Shown: positions 1 to 6,916 of the stretch, piece after piece
How the letters are laid out: every line of letters begins with the position of its first letter
Numbering within the stretch: the stretch's first letter is position 1
NCBI GenBank assembly: GCA_002379855.1
Contig: DFUX01000052.1
Location: forward strand, 23,809-45,714
DNA length: 21,906 nt
Origin: Cloacimonetes bacterium UBA4175
GTDB lineage: Bacteria > Cloacimonadota > Cloacimonadia > Cloacimonadales > Cloacimonadaceae
Reading direction: 5' to 3'
Made by a program: the position numbers and the translations under genes
Notes under the pieces: generated by a model
What the model saw: only the letters and a program-made list of their open reading frames with translations
The model's database searches: none
What the model was told of the DNA's origin: nothing

Positions 1-118
1 GACTGCCGGAAGACCCCTGTTTGGGAGAGTGGTGCAAATGAGGCCCATCCTACCCCCATATATATAGGTGCTACGATAAGTGGAAAGGTGTTTTTGAGGT
101 GGAAAGGTGGAAAGGAGG
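1..118 (+). repeat. Dispersed intergenic repeat, copy 1 (truncated by window edge)
   Basis: This stretch matches the reverse complement of 14447-14554 in the same order of blocks: GGAAGACCC (8-16), GAGAG followed by TGCAAATGAG (33-42), TATATAGGTGCTA (61-73) and GTGGAAAGGTG (80-90, repeated at about 100-116). Block spacing differs by a few bases and the linker sequences have diverged. The first three bases, GAC, fit the end of the right arm of the inverted repeat that precedes this block in the copy at 14 kb, so the copy probably continues outside the window. No ORF with credible protein features lies here. The function is unknown. Confidence 0.75.
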
Positions 119-144
119 CTCCACAGACCAGCCTCGTCTCCGCG

Positions 145-236
145 CCCTCATACGCTCATCGCTCATTGATCGCTGATTGAACGCTGACCGATCGCTGGGC
201 TGTCTTATCATCCGGACGTCAATGGGCGTTCGCTGG
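145..236 (+). repeat. Intergenic repeat with 11-base-period iterations, copy 1
   Basis: This is about 75 percent identical by eye to the reverse complement of 9033-9122, starting with the shared block CCCTCATACGCT. Its core is a run of 11-base units: TCGCTCATTGA (159-169), TCGCTGATTGA (170-180), ACGCTGACCGA (181-191) and a degenerate fourth unit beginning TCGCTGG (192-202). A TCAATGGGCG block closes the homology (219-228). It lies in the gene-free region beyond the 3' end of the M23 peptidase gene. It resembles iterons in periodicity only; nothing else suggests a replication origin. Confidence 0.65.
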
Positions 237-352
237 AACATCAAGGTATGAGGATGATTCGCCTGTATTGTCACGCATGAAGTCCATTTGAGCCCAGTCG
301 TCTGGTGGAGATTTGCAGCCGGTCAAGGCTCAATGAACTCCATGCTGGCTGA

Positions 353-423
353 GTTTGGAGTTTAAGCCGGCAAGGAAGCTTGCATAGATTTCGCCAAACC
401 TGAGGCCGGCTTAGACTTCAAAC
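353..423 (+). other. Long inverted repeat (19-bp arms), intergenic
   Basis: GTTTGGAGTTTAAGCCGGC (353-371) pairs with GCCGGCTTAGACTTCAAAC (405-423) across a 33-base loop. Seventeen of nineteen positions are Watson-Crick pairs, and the other two would be G-U wobbles in an RNA read from the plus strand, but A/C mismatches in a minus-strand RNA. There is no T-tract, so it is not a standard intrinsic terminator for the minus-strand operon ending at 518. The remaining bases from 237 to 517, apart from the repeat at 427-451, show no gene. Confidence 0.5.
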
Positions 424-426
424 GGT

Positions 427-451
427 CTTCAAAAGACTGGCTCCCGGGTCA
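427..451 (+). repeat. 25-base repeat unit, copy 1
   Basis: The unit begins CTTCAAAAGACTGG and ends CGGGTCA. It matches 14717-14741 at 23 of 25 positions in the same orientation. Both copies lie roughly 70-130 bases beyond the 3' end of a minus-strand operon (M23 peptidase here, lpxA there). The bases GTCTT-CAA-AAGAC (425-437) form a small perfect hairpin in this copy only. Confidence 0.55.
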
Positions 452-517
452 TGCCGGCCCGGCTTGCCCGTGATGACGCAGCAAACGGTCTGGATGTGCT
501 TTGTTTCGATGTTGGTA

Positions 518-1741
518 TCAGGCGGCGCCCAGGGAGGCCAGCTTCCTTTTGATCTCCGCCATCTGTTGTTGGAAGGCTGCCATCTGCTCGGAATTAAGCT
601 GCTCGGTGCCTACCATCTTCAGTTTGTTGGGGTTGATGTAGCTTTTCCCCTGCACCAGTCCGAAATGGAGGTGCGCGCCGGTGCTTTTGCCTGTGCTTCC
701 CACCCTGCCTATCACCTGGCCTTTGCGGACGCTTTGTCCCGCTCTTACGCTCATGGAACTGAGGTGGGCATATTGGGTGACCAGGCCGTTGTTGTGCCGG
801 ATGCGTATTTCATTGCCCCAGCCGCCTGAATACCTGGCGCTCACCACTTTGCCGTTGGCCACAGAATAGACCGGCGTTCCGTATCTGGCGCGGTAATCCA
901 CACCCTGGTGCATTCTCCAGGATCTGTAGATGGGGTCGATCCGCCTGCCAAAGGCTGAAACTACGTGGATGGATGCCAGCGGATAGCCAACGCCAGCCGT
1001 GTTCAGGCTTTTGCCATCGGAAGAGTAGAGCCCTGAGGAAACCGATTTCTCATCCTGAACTTCAAAGCGGAACAACTCGTGTTTGCCAGCCGCGGCGCCA
1101 TCGTAGCAGACGTAGCGGATGACTCCGCCCCCCAGTTTGCTGCCATTGAAAAAGCGTTCCCGGATCAGGACGCAAAAGCTGTCGCCGTCCTTGGCGTTCC
1201 GGGCGAAATTGACCTTGGTCTCCAATCCGTTGTTGACGGCCTGTTTCTCGCATGGTGACAAGCCCGCGGCCAGCAACGAAGCGTCCAGCGTGCCGCTGAG
1301 CTGGCCTTGCACCAGACGTTCCGAAACTTGCACCGGAAGCTGTTCCAGGCTGTAATTCAGACTGTCTCCGGAAGGCACAAAGACGTGCCGGGTAGGTGGT
1401 TCCTGAAAGAAAACCGCTTTGCGGATGGATTTGCTTTCGGGGTCCAGCTTCAGCAGGAGGCTGTCTCCCGGCTGGATCGTGGTGACATCCACATAGTTGC
1501 CAAAATTGAAGGCAAAGAGGGCGATCTCTCCCAAGGGAACGGAATTGGCTTCCAGAACGGAAAAGATGCTGCCTCCCTCCGGGATGGCGATCCTGATCCA
1601 ATCGGACGCGGGAGGTGGGCTTGCGGGCTGCTGTTGAGTGGTGGCTCCACTTTTAGACCTTCCCATCAAGCCAAGCAGCATAAAGCTTACCAGGCAAAGC
1701 AAAACCAGGCTCAGCAGCAGATTCCTGCCCCGGCTACGCAT
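518..1741 (-). CDS. M23 family metallopeptidase (LytM/MepM-like), membrane anchored
   Basis: This is a predicted peptidoglycan endopeptidase of 407 residues. Residues 7-27 are a hydrophobic signal anchor after a basic start (MRSRGR), followed by a Ser/Pro/Gln-rich linker (30-46), so the enzyme should face the periplasm. Residues about 48-245 form an N-terminal region like the one preceding the catalytic domain in MepM-type proteins. The LytM domain (about 260-375) keeps all zinc and catalytic residues: H278 and D282 (HxxxD), H326 in YAHLSS, and HLH at 357-359. A Gln/Lys-rich tail (380-407) may be helical. It is the last gene of the operon starting at kdd, and its ATG overlaps the end of the transporter gene by 8 bases. 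Its presence in a lysine-fermentation transcript is probably a matter of position, not pathway. The family call is secure; the cleavage specificity is unknown. Confidence 0.9.
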   Translation of the reverse strand: MRSRGRNLLLSLVLLCLVSFMLLGLMGRSKSGATTQQQPASPPPASDWIRIAIPEGGSIFSVLEANSVPLGEIALFAFNFGNYVDVTTIQPGDSLLLKLDPESKSIRKAVFFQEPPTRHVFVPSGDSLNYSLEQLPVQVSERLVQGQLSGTLDASLLAAGLSPCEKQAVNNGLETKVNFARNAKDGDSFCVLIRERFFNGSKLGGGVIRYVCYDGAAAGKHELFRFEVQDEKSVSSGLYSSDGKSLNTAGVGYPLASIHVVSAFGRRIDPIYRSWRMHQGVDYRARYGTPVYSVANGKVVSARYSGGWGNEIRIRHNNGLVTQYAHLSSMSVRAGQSVRKGQVIGRVGSTGKSTGAHLHFGLVQGKSYINPNKLKMVGTEQLNSEQMAAFQQQMAEIKRKLASLGAA

Positions 1742-2630
1742 GCGTTTTGTCCTCGGGATGAAAGTGGATCATCACCCTGCTCAGGCTGTCCCGGTAATGG
1801 TCTTTCAGCTTTTCCTCCAAGGCGTGGGCAATGGAGTTGCCTTCATCAACGCTAATACTGCCATCCACGCAGATCGTGACCTCGATGGAAAAATAGGGGC
1901 CAAAGCGATGTGAACCAAGCTCTTCGATGCACTTTACGCCAGGCACGGTGGCGGCGATTTCCCTGACCTTGTCGGCAAAAGCCTGGTCGGGAACCCTGTC
2001 CATAAGTTCGGCAGATGATTCCAGAATGATTGAGACGCCAGTCCGGACGATGAAGAGGGCAACCACAGCCCCGGCGGCGGGATCCATCCAGATGAATCCA
2101 AGCCTGGCCATCACCACACCCACGATCACGGCCAGGGCGGCCATGATGTCGTTGAAATGGTCATCCGCCAGGGCGCGCAGGGTGGGGTTGTTGGTTTTAC
2201 GGTAGTTGCGTTTGCTGAACAGAAAGAGGAAAACCTTGATGATCAGGGTGACCGCCGCGATTAGAACAACAATCAGGGGGGCTGTGCGGGCTTGGTCGTA
2301 ACCAGTGGCGAGGTCGTAAATCTTGTTGATGGATTCAAAGAAGATGGCGATGCCGGTGGTGAGGATGAAGGCTCCCACCACGATGGCGGAAATGCTTTCC
2401 AACTGGCGGTGGCCATAGGGATGCTCGGAATCGGCAGGTTTTTTCGCCTGCCGCATGAAGACTTTCACGGCGATGTAGTAGATTACGTCCGACACCGAGT
2501 TTATACCATCGGCAAGCAGGGCTTGGGAGTGTCCCAGGATGCCGATTACGGTCTTGGCGATGGAAAGCATGATGTTGACGATCATGCCCAGGTTGACGGT
2601 TTGGGAAGTGATGTGGTCTCTGTCGCTCAT
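1734..2630 (-). CDS. Cation diffusion facilitator (CDF) efflux transporter, possibly Mn-type
   Basis: This is a 298-residue metal/proton antiporter of the inner membrane. Six hydrophobic segments are visible (about 12-30, 35-58, 78-98, 117-138, 163-178, 184-201), followed by a cytoplasmic domain (about 210-298) ending in the typical IHFHPE. The CDF signature HPYGHRQLES is at 70-79. Transport-site residues are DGINSVSD in TM2 (N44, D48) and DHFND in TM5 (D157, D161). The zinc exporters of the family usually have His/Asp combinations here. Asn/Asp in TM2 with Asp-x3-Asp in TM5 recalls the manganese exporters such as MntE, so Mn(II) efflux is an inference and zinc or iron cannot be excluded. The start ATG overlaps the stop of the upstream gene (ATGA), which indicates translational coupling. 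Confidence 0.88.
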   Translation of the reverse strand: MSDRDHITSQTVNLGMIVNIMLSIAKTVIGILGHSQALLADGINSVSDVIYYIAVKVFMRQAKKPADSEHPYGHRQLESISAIVVGAFILTTGIAIFFESINKIYDLATGYDQARTAPLIVVLIAAVTLIIKVFLFLFSKRNYRKTNNPTLRALADDHFNDIMAALAVIVGVVMARLGFIWMDPAAGAVVALFIVRTGVSIILESSAELMDRVPDQAFADKVREIAATVPGVKCIEELGSHRFGPYFSIEVTICVDGSISVDEGNSIAHALEEKLKDHYRDSLSRVMIHFHPEDKTHA

Positions 2631-3646
2631 ATTGCCAGTTCCCTAATATCTGTCAGGGTGAGGTGGGGAAATTCCCGGCGCAGCTTTGCGCGCAAGTCGT
2701 CCGCTTCACCCTCCGGCACTCCCACGGCGTGGGTGTTGAGGGCGAATGATCTGATCTTGAAGCCTATCAAAGCTTCGGGAGCCATATTCCGCAGGAATTG
2801 CTCCAGCTTTGGCAGGCTCAGCTTGAGGCAGTCGGGATGTCTCACAAGGGGCAGGGGCCCGTCCGGAATAAACAAGACCCTGGCCCTGGCGAGGATGGAA
2901 TCGGTGATCGCGCCGGGAAAATACAGCGCTTCCGGTTTGCTTTCCGCCAGTCCGCGCAGATCGGCGTCGCTGCCCAAAAGGGAAACCAGACCGGTGGAAT
3001 GCCAGACTCCCCGCTGGCAGGCCATCACCTCTTCCGCTTCCAGCAATTTGCCATGAATCTCAGGATCGGCGGTGAGGGGAGAGAGGGGTATCTGGTTGAG
3101 TAGCAGCAGCCTCTTGAGTTCATCCGCGATGGCGGCGGGGCTGCCGAAGCTTGCTCCGATCAGCGCCACCACGGCGTCCACCGCTTCCGACAGGGCTATG
3201 GACTTGCGGTCCAGAGACCCGTCGATCAGCACCCTGGCTGCGCCATGCGCCAGAATCTTGCCCAGCAGCTTGGTCTGTCCGGCAACCGAAGCTGGCCCGG
3301 TGATTTCAGTCTCCACCGGCAGGATGGTTCGGGACAGCCATAACTGGCGTTGGGGCGAAGCAGAGCCAAGCTTTTCCAGCACTTCCACGGCGCTGCCGTG
3401 CCTGTCCAGGCTTGCCGTGTCGCAGCAGAAAAGCGTGCCGGGATTCAGCCTGACCCGGGGTTTGGGGGTTTTGAATACTGTATCGGTTTCTTCGCCGTCA
3501 ATCCCGGTGCTGAACACGCCGAAGCTGAGTTCGGCATGTTCCCTCAGGAGATGGTTCAGAAGGGTGGTCTTGCCGGAGTTTTTGCTGATGCCCACGATCG
3601 CAATGCTGCGGACATCATCTTCCAAAATCCAGTCAAAAGGCTGCAC
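2627..3646 (-). CDS. P-loop nucleotide-binding protein of the lysine-fermentation cluster
   Basis: This is a 339-residue soluble protein with a clear Walker A motif, GISKNSGKTT at 19-28, and a second conserved-looking stretch, LIDGSLDRKS, near 165-175, which may coordinate nucleotide or act in signalling. No signal peptide or membrane segment is seen. The GTG start (3644-3646) follows GGAG by 4 bases; no better start lies upstream. It sits directly after kamA. From memory, lysine-fermentation clusters in Fusobacterium and others have an uncharacterised P-loop gene at this point (called kamB in some genomes), thought to help keep lysine 5,6-aminomutase active. That assignment is inferred from position, not from a motif. 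The MutS-like partner that often follows it is absent; a CDF transporter follows instead. The function is unproven. Confidence 0.72.
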   Translation of the reverse strand: MQPFDWILEDDVRSIAIVGISKNSGKTTLLNHLLREHAELSFGVFSTGIDGEETDTVFKTPKPRVRLNPGTLFCCDTASLDRHGSAVEVLEKLGSASPQRQLWLSRTILPVETEITGPASVAGQTKLLGKILAHGAARVLIDGSLDRKSIALSEAVDAVVALIGASFGSPAAIADELKRLLLLNQIPLSPLTADPEIHGKLLEAEEVMACQRGVWHSTGLVSLLGSDADLRGLAESKPEALYFPGAITDSILARARVLFIPDGPLPLVRHPDCLKLSLPKLEQFLRNMAPEALIGFKIRSFALNTHAVGVPEGEADDLRAKLRREFPHLTLTDIRELAI

Positions 3647-3678
3647 TGAACTCCAGTGAATATGAATATATTCTGCCG

Positions 3679-4926
3679 CTATTTTTTACGGCGTTGGTTC
3701 CTCTTGGTTTCGGCCGGGCCGATCGATACTCTCTTGCCGCGCAGCAAGGACATCACGCCTTCGCCGGACTTGCGTTCCCTGGGGCAGAGGGCTTTGTATT
3801 GCTTGTCATCCATGGGCTTGTATTCCGGCTCCGTGTAGGCGGTGATAAAGCCTTCGTAGTTGCGCAGAACAACCCTGCCGGGCATCTGGGAGATCAGGTA
3901 GTTAGGCATCACGGGAATCTTCCCGCCGCCTCCGGGAGCATCCACAACATAGGTGGGAACGCAAAGGCCGGAGGTATGGCCGCGCAGGGATTCAATGATC
4001 TCGATTCCCTTGGAGACCGGGGTGCGGAAATGGGAGATTCCTTCCGAGAGGTCGCATTGATAGATGTAATATGGGCGCACGCGGTTGCGGACCAGACGAT
4101 GGACAAGTTCCTTCATCACGTCCACATTGTCGTTGATGCCTTTGAGCAAGACCGATTGGTTGCCCAGCACCACGCCTGCGTCAGCCAGCCTGGCAAGGGC
4201 GGCTGTGGAGTCCGGGGTGAGTTCGTTGGGATGGTTGAAGTGGGTGTTCAGCCATACGAACTTATACTTTTTGAGCACCGCGAGCAGGCTGTCCGTGATG
4301 CGTTGGGGCAGCACAACGGGCAGGCGGCTGCCGATGCGCACGATGTCCAGATGCTTGATCTGGGCAAGCTTTCCCAATACCTCATCCAGGCGTTCGTCGC
4401 CCAGTGTGAGGGGGTCTCCGCCACTCAGGATGACGTCCCTGATCTCTTTGTGGCTGGCGATGTATTCCAGCGCTTTTTCCACGTTCTCGCGGGGCATGGG
4501 GGCGTCGTGCTCGCCGGCTTTACGGCGGCGGGTGCAATGCCTGCAATACATGCCGCATTGGTCGGTGAGCAGCAACAAGACCCGGTCGGGATAGCGATGG
4601 GTCATGCCGGGAACCGGAGCGTCGGCATCCTCACTCAGGGGATCAGCCATGTCGGAGGGGTCTTTTCTGCTTTCGGCGATGCGGGGGATGCACTGCATAC
4701 GCACGGGATCGTTTGGATTCTTGTGATCGATCAGGGAAAGGTAGTAAGGGGTGATCGCCATGCGGAAGGAAAAGCTTTTGGACTTTGCAACCGCTTCTTC
4801 CTCGGGTTGCAGTTCGATGTATTTCCTGAGGGTCTTAAAGTCTGTGATGCGGTTTTTGAGTTGCCAGTGCCAGTCATTCCATTCCTTGGCAGTGGCGGTT
4901 GAACGGATTTTGGTTATCTCAGCCAT
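3679..4926 (-). CDS. kamA: L-lysine 2,3-aminomutase (radical SAM, PLP)
   Basis: KamA interconverts L-lysine and L-beta-lysine, the first step of lysine fermentation, in the cytoplasm. The 415 residues match the full family length. The radical-SAM cluster motif CGMYCRHC gives C124, C128 and C131. The PLP lysine is K336 in PGGGGK. D292 (YQCDLSEG) and D329 (VVDAP) correspond to the clostridial Asp pair that holds the substrate epsilon-amino group. Glutamate 2,3-aminomutases replace these, and EpmB proteins are shorter, so both alternatives are unlikely. All five positions are one less than the published Clostridium subterminale numbering. The basic C-terminal tail (KRNQRRKK) is unremarkable. The ATG has GGAGG five bases upstream and lies 10 bases after the kdd stop, so the two are co-transcribed. 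Very confident. Confidence 0.96.
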   Translation of the reverse strand: MAEITKIRSTATAKEWNDWHWQLKNRITDFKTLRKYIELQPEEEAVAKSKSFSFRMAITPYYLSLIDHKNPNDPVRMQCIPRIAESRKDPSDMADPLSEDADAPVPGMTHRYPDRVLLLLTDQCGMYCRHCTRRRKAGEHDAPMPRENVEKALEYIASHKEIRDVILSGGDPLTLGDERLDEVLGKLAQIKHLDIVRIGSRLPVVLPQRITDSLLAVLKKYKFVWLNTHFNHPNELTPDSTAALARLADAGVVLGNQSVLLKGINDNVDVMKELVHRLVRNRVRPYYIYQCDLSEGISHFRTPVSKGIEIIESLRGHTSGLCVPTYVVDAPGGGGKIPVMPNYLISQMPGRVVLRNYEGFITAYTEPEYKPMDDKQYKALCPRERKSGEGVMSLLRGKRVSIGPAETKRNQRRKK

Positions 4927-4936
4927 GTTATCCTCC

Positions 4937-5998
4937 TTAACGGTCGGTGTAGCGTTCCTGAAACAGCTTCATCAGGACGGGGTTGCGGCGCAGCAGGTCG
5001 AGAGAGATGGCCGCGTGGCTACGGGCATAGCCATTGCCAAGGATCATATCCACATCGGCGCCGATGCCTTCAGCGCCCAGGGCGGCCTTGGTGAATGAGG
5101 TGGCCATGGAAAAGAAATAGACTATCCCTCGGTCTTTGCAGGCCATGATGGAAGGCAGTTCGGTGTCTTCGACGTTGACCACATTGATCACCACGTCAGC
5201 CATTTTGCCGTTGGTGAGGCGGGAAACCTCTCTTTGAATCGCCAAAGCGTCTGTGGCGCTGGCGATAATGACTTCGTGGCATCCGGTCTGCTTGCAGGTG
5301 GGGATGTAGTTCTCGTTGCGAACCACTCCTATCACCTTGCCCGATACGCCCACTCTTTCACGGGCGACGGCGTTGCAGAGGATTCCGCTTTTGCCGTTGG
5401 CGCCGATGATGACAACGGTGTCCCCCGGCCTGGCGAGGCGTTCCACCTGAGCGGGAGCGCCGGCCACATCCAGCACGGAAAGGGCAAGGTTTATATCCAT
5501 GTCGTCCGGAAGCTTGGCATAGATGCCGCTGCTGAAAAGGATGGCCTGTCCCTCGATCTCCACCTGGTCTTTATCCAGAAGGACTCTTTTGACCTTGTTG
5601 ATCTTGAGGGGGGTGAGGGAGAGGGAAACCAGGCTGGCTATGGTGTCGCCGACCTTGACCTGGTCTTTCATCTCAAAGTTGGGCCCCAGGGCGGCCACTT
5701 TGCCGATGAGCATTCCGCCGGAGCCTGTGTCCTCATTCTTATGTTTTCCGGTGCGGTTGGTAAGTTCGATCGCGTGTTCCGCGAAGGCTTTTTCCAAGTC
5801 TTTGTGCCCTTGGGCGATTAGCTTGTTTTTGATCTGGTGGAACGAGGCGGAATCAACATTCAGCCTGATCACGTCGATCAGCATTTCATTGTCCCAGATC
5901 TCGCTCATGTCATTGTTCAAAACTCTCGCGGGTTGGGGCAAAACCCCGCTTGGTTCGATCACGCGGTGGGTTCCATAACGGCATCCGCCTGTTTTCAT
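4937..5998 (-). CDS. kdd: L-erythro-3,5-diaminohexanoate dehydrogenase
   Basis: This enzyme oxidatively deaminates 3,5-diaminohexanoate to 5-amino-3-oxohexanoate with NAD(P)+, the third step of lysine fermentation. The 353-residue protein has an N-terminal catalytic half containing RYGTHRVIEP (near residues 7-16) and a central Rossmann glycine motif, GANGKSG (about 199-205). Medium-chain dehydrogenase-like proteins share this fold, but the direct linkage to kamA makes the Kdd assignment strong. The start chosen is the ATG at 5996-5998, because GGAGG (6004-6008) lies five bases upstream. An in-frame TTG at 6010 overlaps that ribosome-binding site and is rejected. It is the first gene of its operon. 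The usual neighbours kce (cleavage enzyme), kal and the 5,6-aminomutase genes are not in this window. Confidence 0.9.
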   Translation of the reverse strand: MKTGGCRYGTHRVIEPSGVLPQPARVLNNDMSEIWDNEMLIDVIRLNVDSASFHQIKNKLIAQGHKDLEKAFAEHAIELTNRTGKHKNEDTGSGGMLIGKVAALGPNFEMKDQVKVGDTIASLVSLSLTPLKINKVKRVLLDKDQVEIEGQAILFSSGIYAKLPDDMDINLALSVLDVAGAPAQVERLARPGDTVVIIGANGKSGILCNAVARERVGVSGKVIGVVRNENYIPTCKQTGCHEVIIASATDALAIQREVSRLTNGKMADVVINVVNVEDTELPSIMACKDRGIVYFFSMATSFTKAALGAEGIGADVDMILGNGYARSHAAISLDLLRRNPVLMKLFQERYTDR

Positions 5999-6026
5999 CC
6001 GATCCTCCAAAGATATATATTATTAG

Positions 6027-6054
6027 TTTATAAGCAAATTAAGATAGTATTCAA
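6027..6054 (-). promoter_or_regulatory. Candidate sigma-70-type promoter of the kdd operon
   Basis: On the minus strand, TTGAAT (6049-6054) and TATAAA (6027-6032) are separated by 16 bases in an AT-rich block that contrasts with the GC-rich coding DNA. Transcription would begin near 6020, giving a leader of about 20 bases before the kdd ATG. No operator or riboswitch is recognisable in so short a leader. The prediction is by eye only. Confidence 0.42.
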
Positions 6055-6153
6055 TGTTTTTGTTCAAGCCAATCCTGTCAAGCGCAAAGGACAATCAGGC
6101 AGGATACCCTGATCCGGGCTTGCCTTCACAGACGCCAATGTGACAAAGTGGAC

Positions 6154-6645
6154 TTATTCTTCTGCCGGTTCAGAGGGTGTTTGAGTTGTTTGGAACAGAT
6201 ATTCCTGTTCAGAATCGTGGTAGAAGACAGTGAGGTTGTTGGGCTTGGAATACCAGGCGGTCACAGTGCGGGTGGGTGTCAGTGTCCAGGTCACTCGTGC
6301 TTTTTCTTTATCCAGATGCACCGCTTCGCCATGCATCTCGTGCAGTTTGTCGAGCACATGATCATCCTGTTTTTTGCTGTTGTATTCGTTATAGCGAACC
6401 AGCCATCCAGCCACGGTTTCCAGTTCCGGATGCACGACCAGGACAATCGATTCCACCATCTTGTTGGTTGAAGAGTAGTACTTTACAAGGGTGTTTTCCA
6501 CTTCTTTGGCAAAAAATCTCTGATTTGCCAGGAGTGAATCAGCCCTGTTCAGGGTATCGCCGAAAGCCAGGCCAAACAGCCCGCTTTGAGCGGAAAGGCC
6601 GGCGACCGCCAACAGCAACAGGATCGTTATCGAGCTTATCTTCAT
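6154..6645 (-). CDS. Small exported protein of unknown function
   Basis: I do not recognise the family of this 163-residue protein. Residues 1-20 (MKISSITILLLLAVAGLSAQ) are a typical signal peptide with likely cleavage after an Ala-containing site near 19-21, so the mature protein of about 143 residues is periplasmic or surface-exposed. No lipobox cysteine is present; indeed no cysteine is seen anywhere in the protein. The body alternates amphipathic and beta-like segments (for example TRTVTAWYSKPNNLTVFY near 124-141) and ends in an acidic, Pro/Ser-rich tail. The ATG at 6643-6645 has GGAAAAG nearby as a plausible ribosome-binding site. It stands alone, divergent from etfA and in the same direction as, but unlinked to, the kdd operon. 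The signal peptide makes a real gene likely. Confidence 0.7.
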   Translation of the reverse strand: MKISSITILLLLAVAGLSAQSGLFGLAFGDTLNRADSLLANQRFFAKEVENTLVKYYSSTNKMVESIVLVVHPELETVAGWLVRYNEYNSKKQDDHVLDKLHEMHGEAVHLDKEKARVTWTLTPTRTVTAWYSKPNNLTVFYHDSEQEYLFQTTQTPSEPAEE

Positions 6646-6916
6646 ATCTTTTCCATCTGTTTGTTTTGCGCAAGCTTAAAAGCACTGGCCGGCGCGTCAA
6701 CAAAAACCTTGTCCGCCCTTGACCAGGCTTTACAATCGATACCACGCGAGAACCTGATACCTGCTGAGTTTTTCAACGTCCCAGGAGCGCAGAACAGGAA
6801 TGTAAAGCTGGCGCGGCAACGGCCCGGACTGAAACAGCCTCTCCATAACCGGCAGCGAAAAAATCGTCTTGACAAGATTGCGCCTTATAAAAGGATTTGC
6901 CAATCAGGAGAAAGTG

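Noticed and set aside
145..236. CRISPR array or plasmid iterons
   Set aside because: Units of 11 bases without spacers are not CRISPR, and no replication gene or DnaA-box cluster is near. Only the periodicity is reported.
3694..4902. A 402-codon open frame on the plus strand opposite kamA
   Set aside because: It is antisense to a gene with all catalytic residues of lysine 2,3-aminomutase, and its translation has no recognisable domain.
6094..6113. Terminator after the small exported-protein gene: ATCAGG/CCTGAT hairpin
   Set aside because: The stem is only six bases and no T-run follows on the minus strand.
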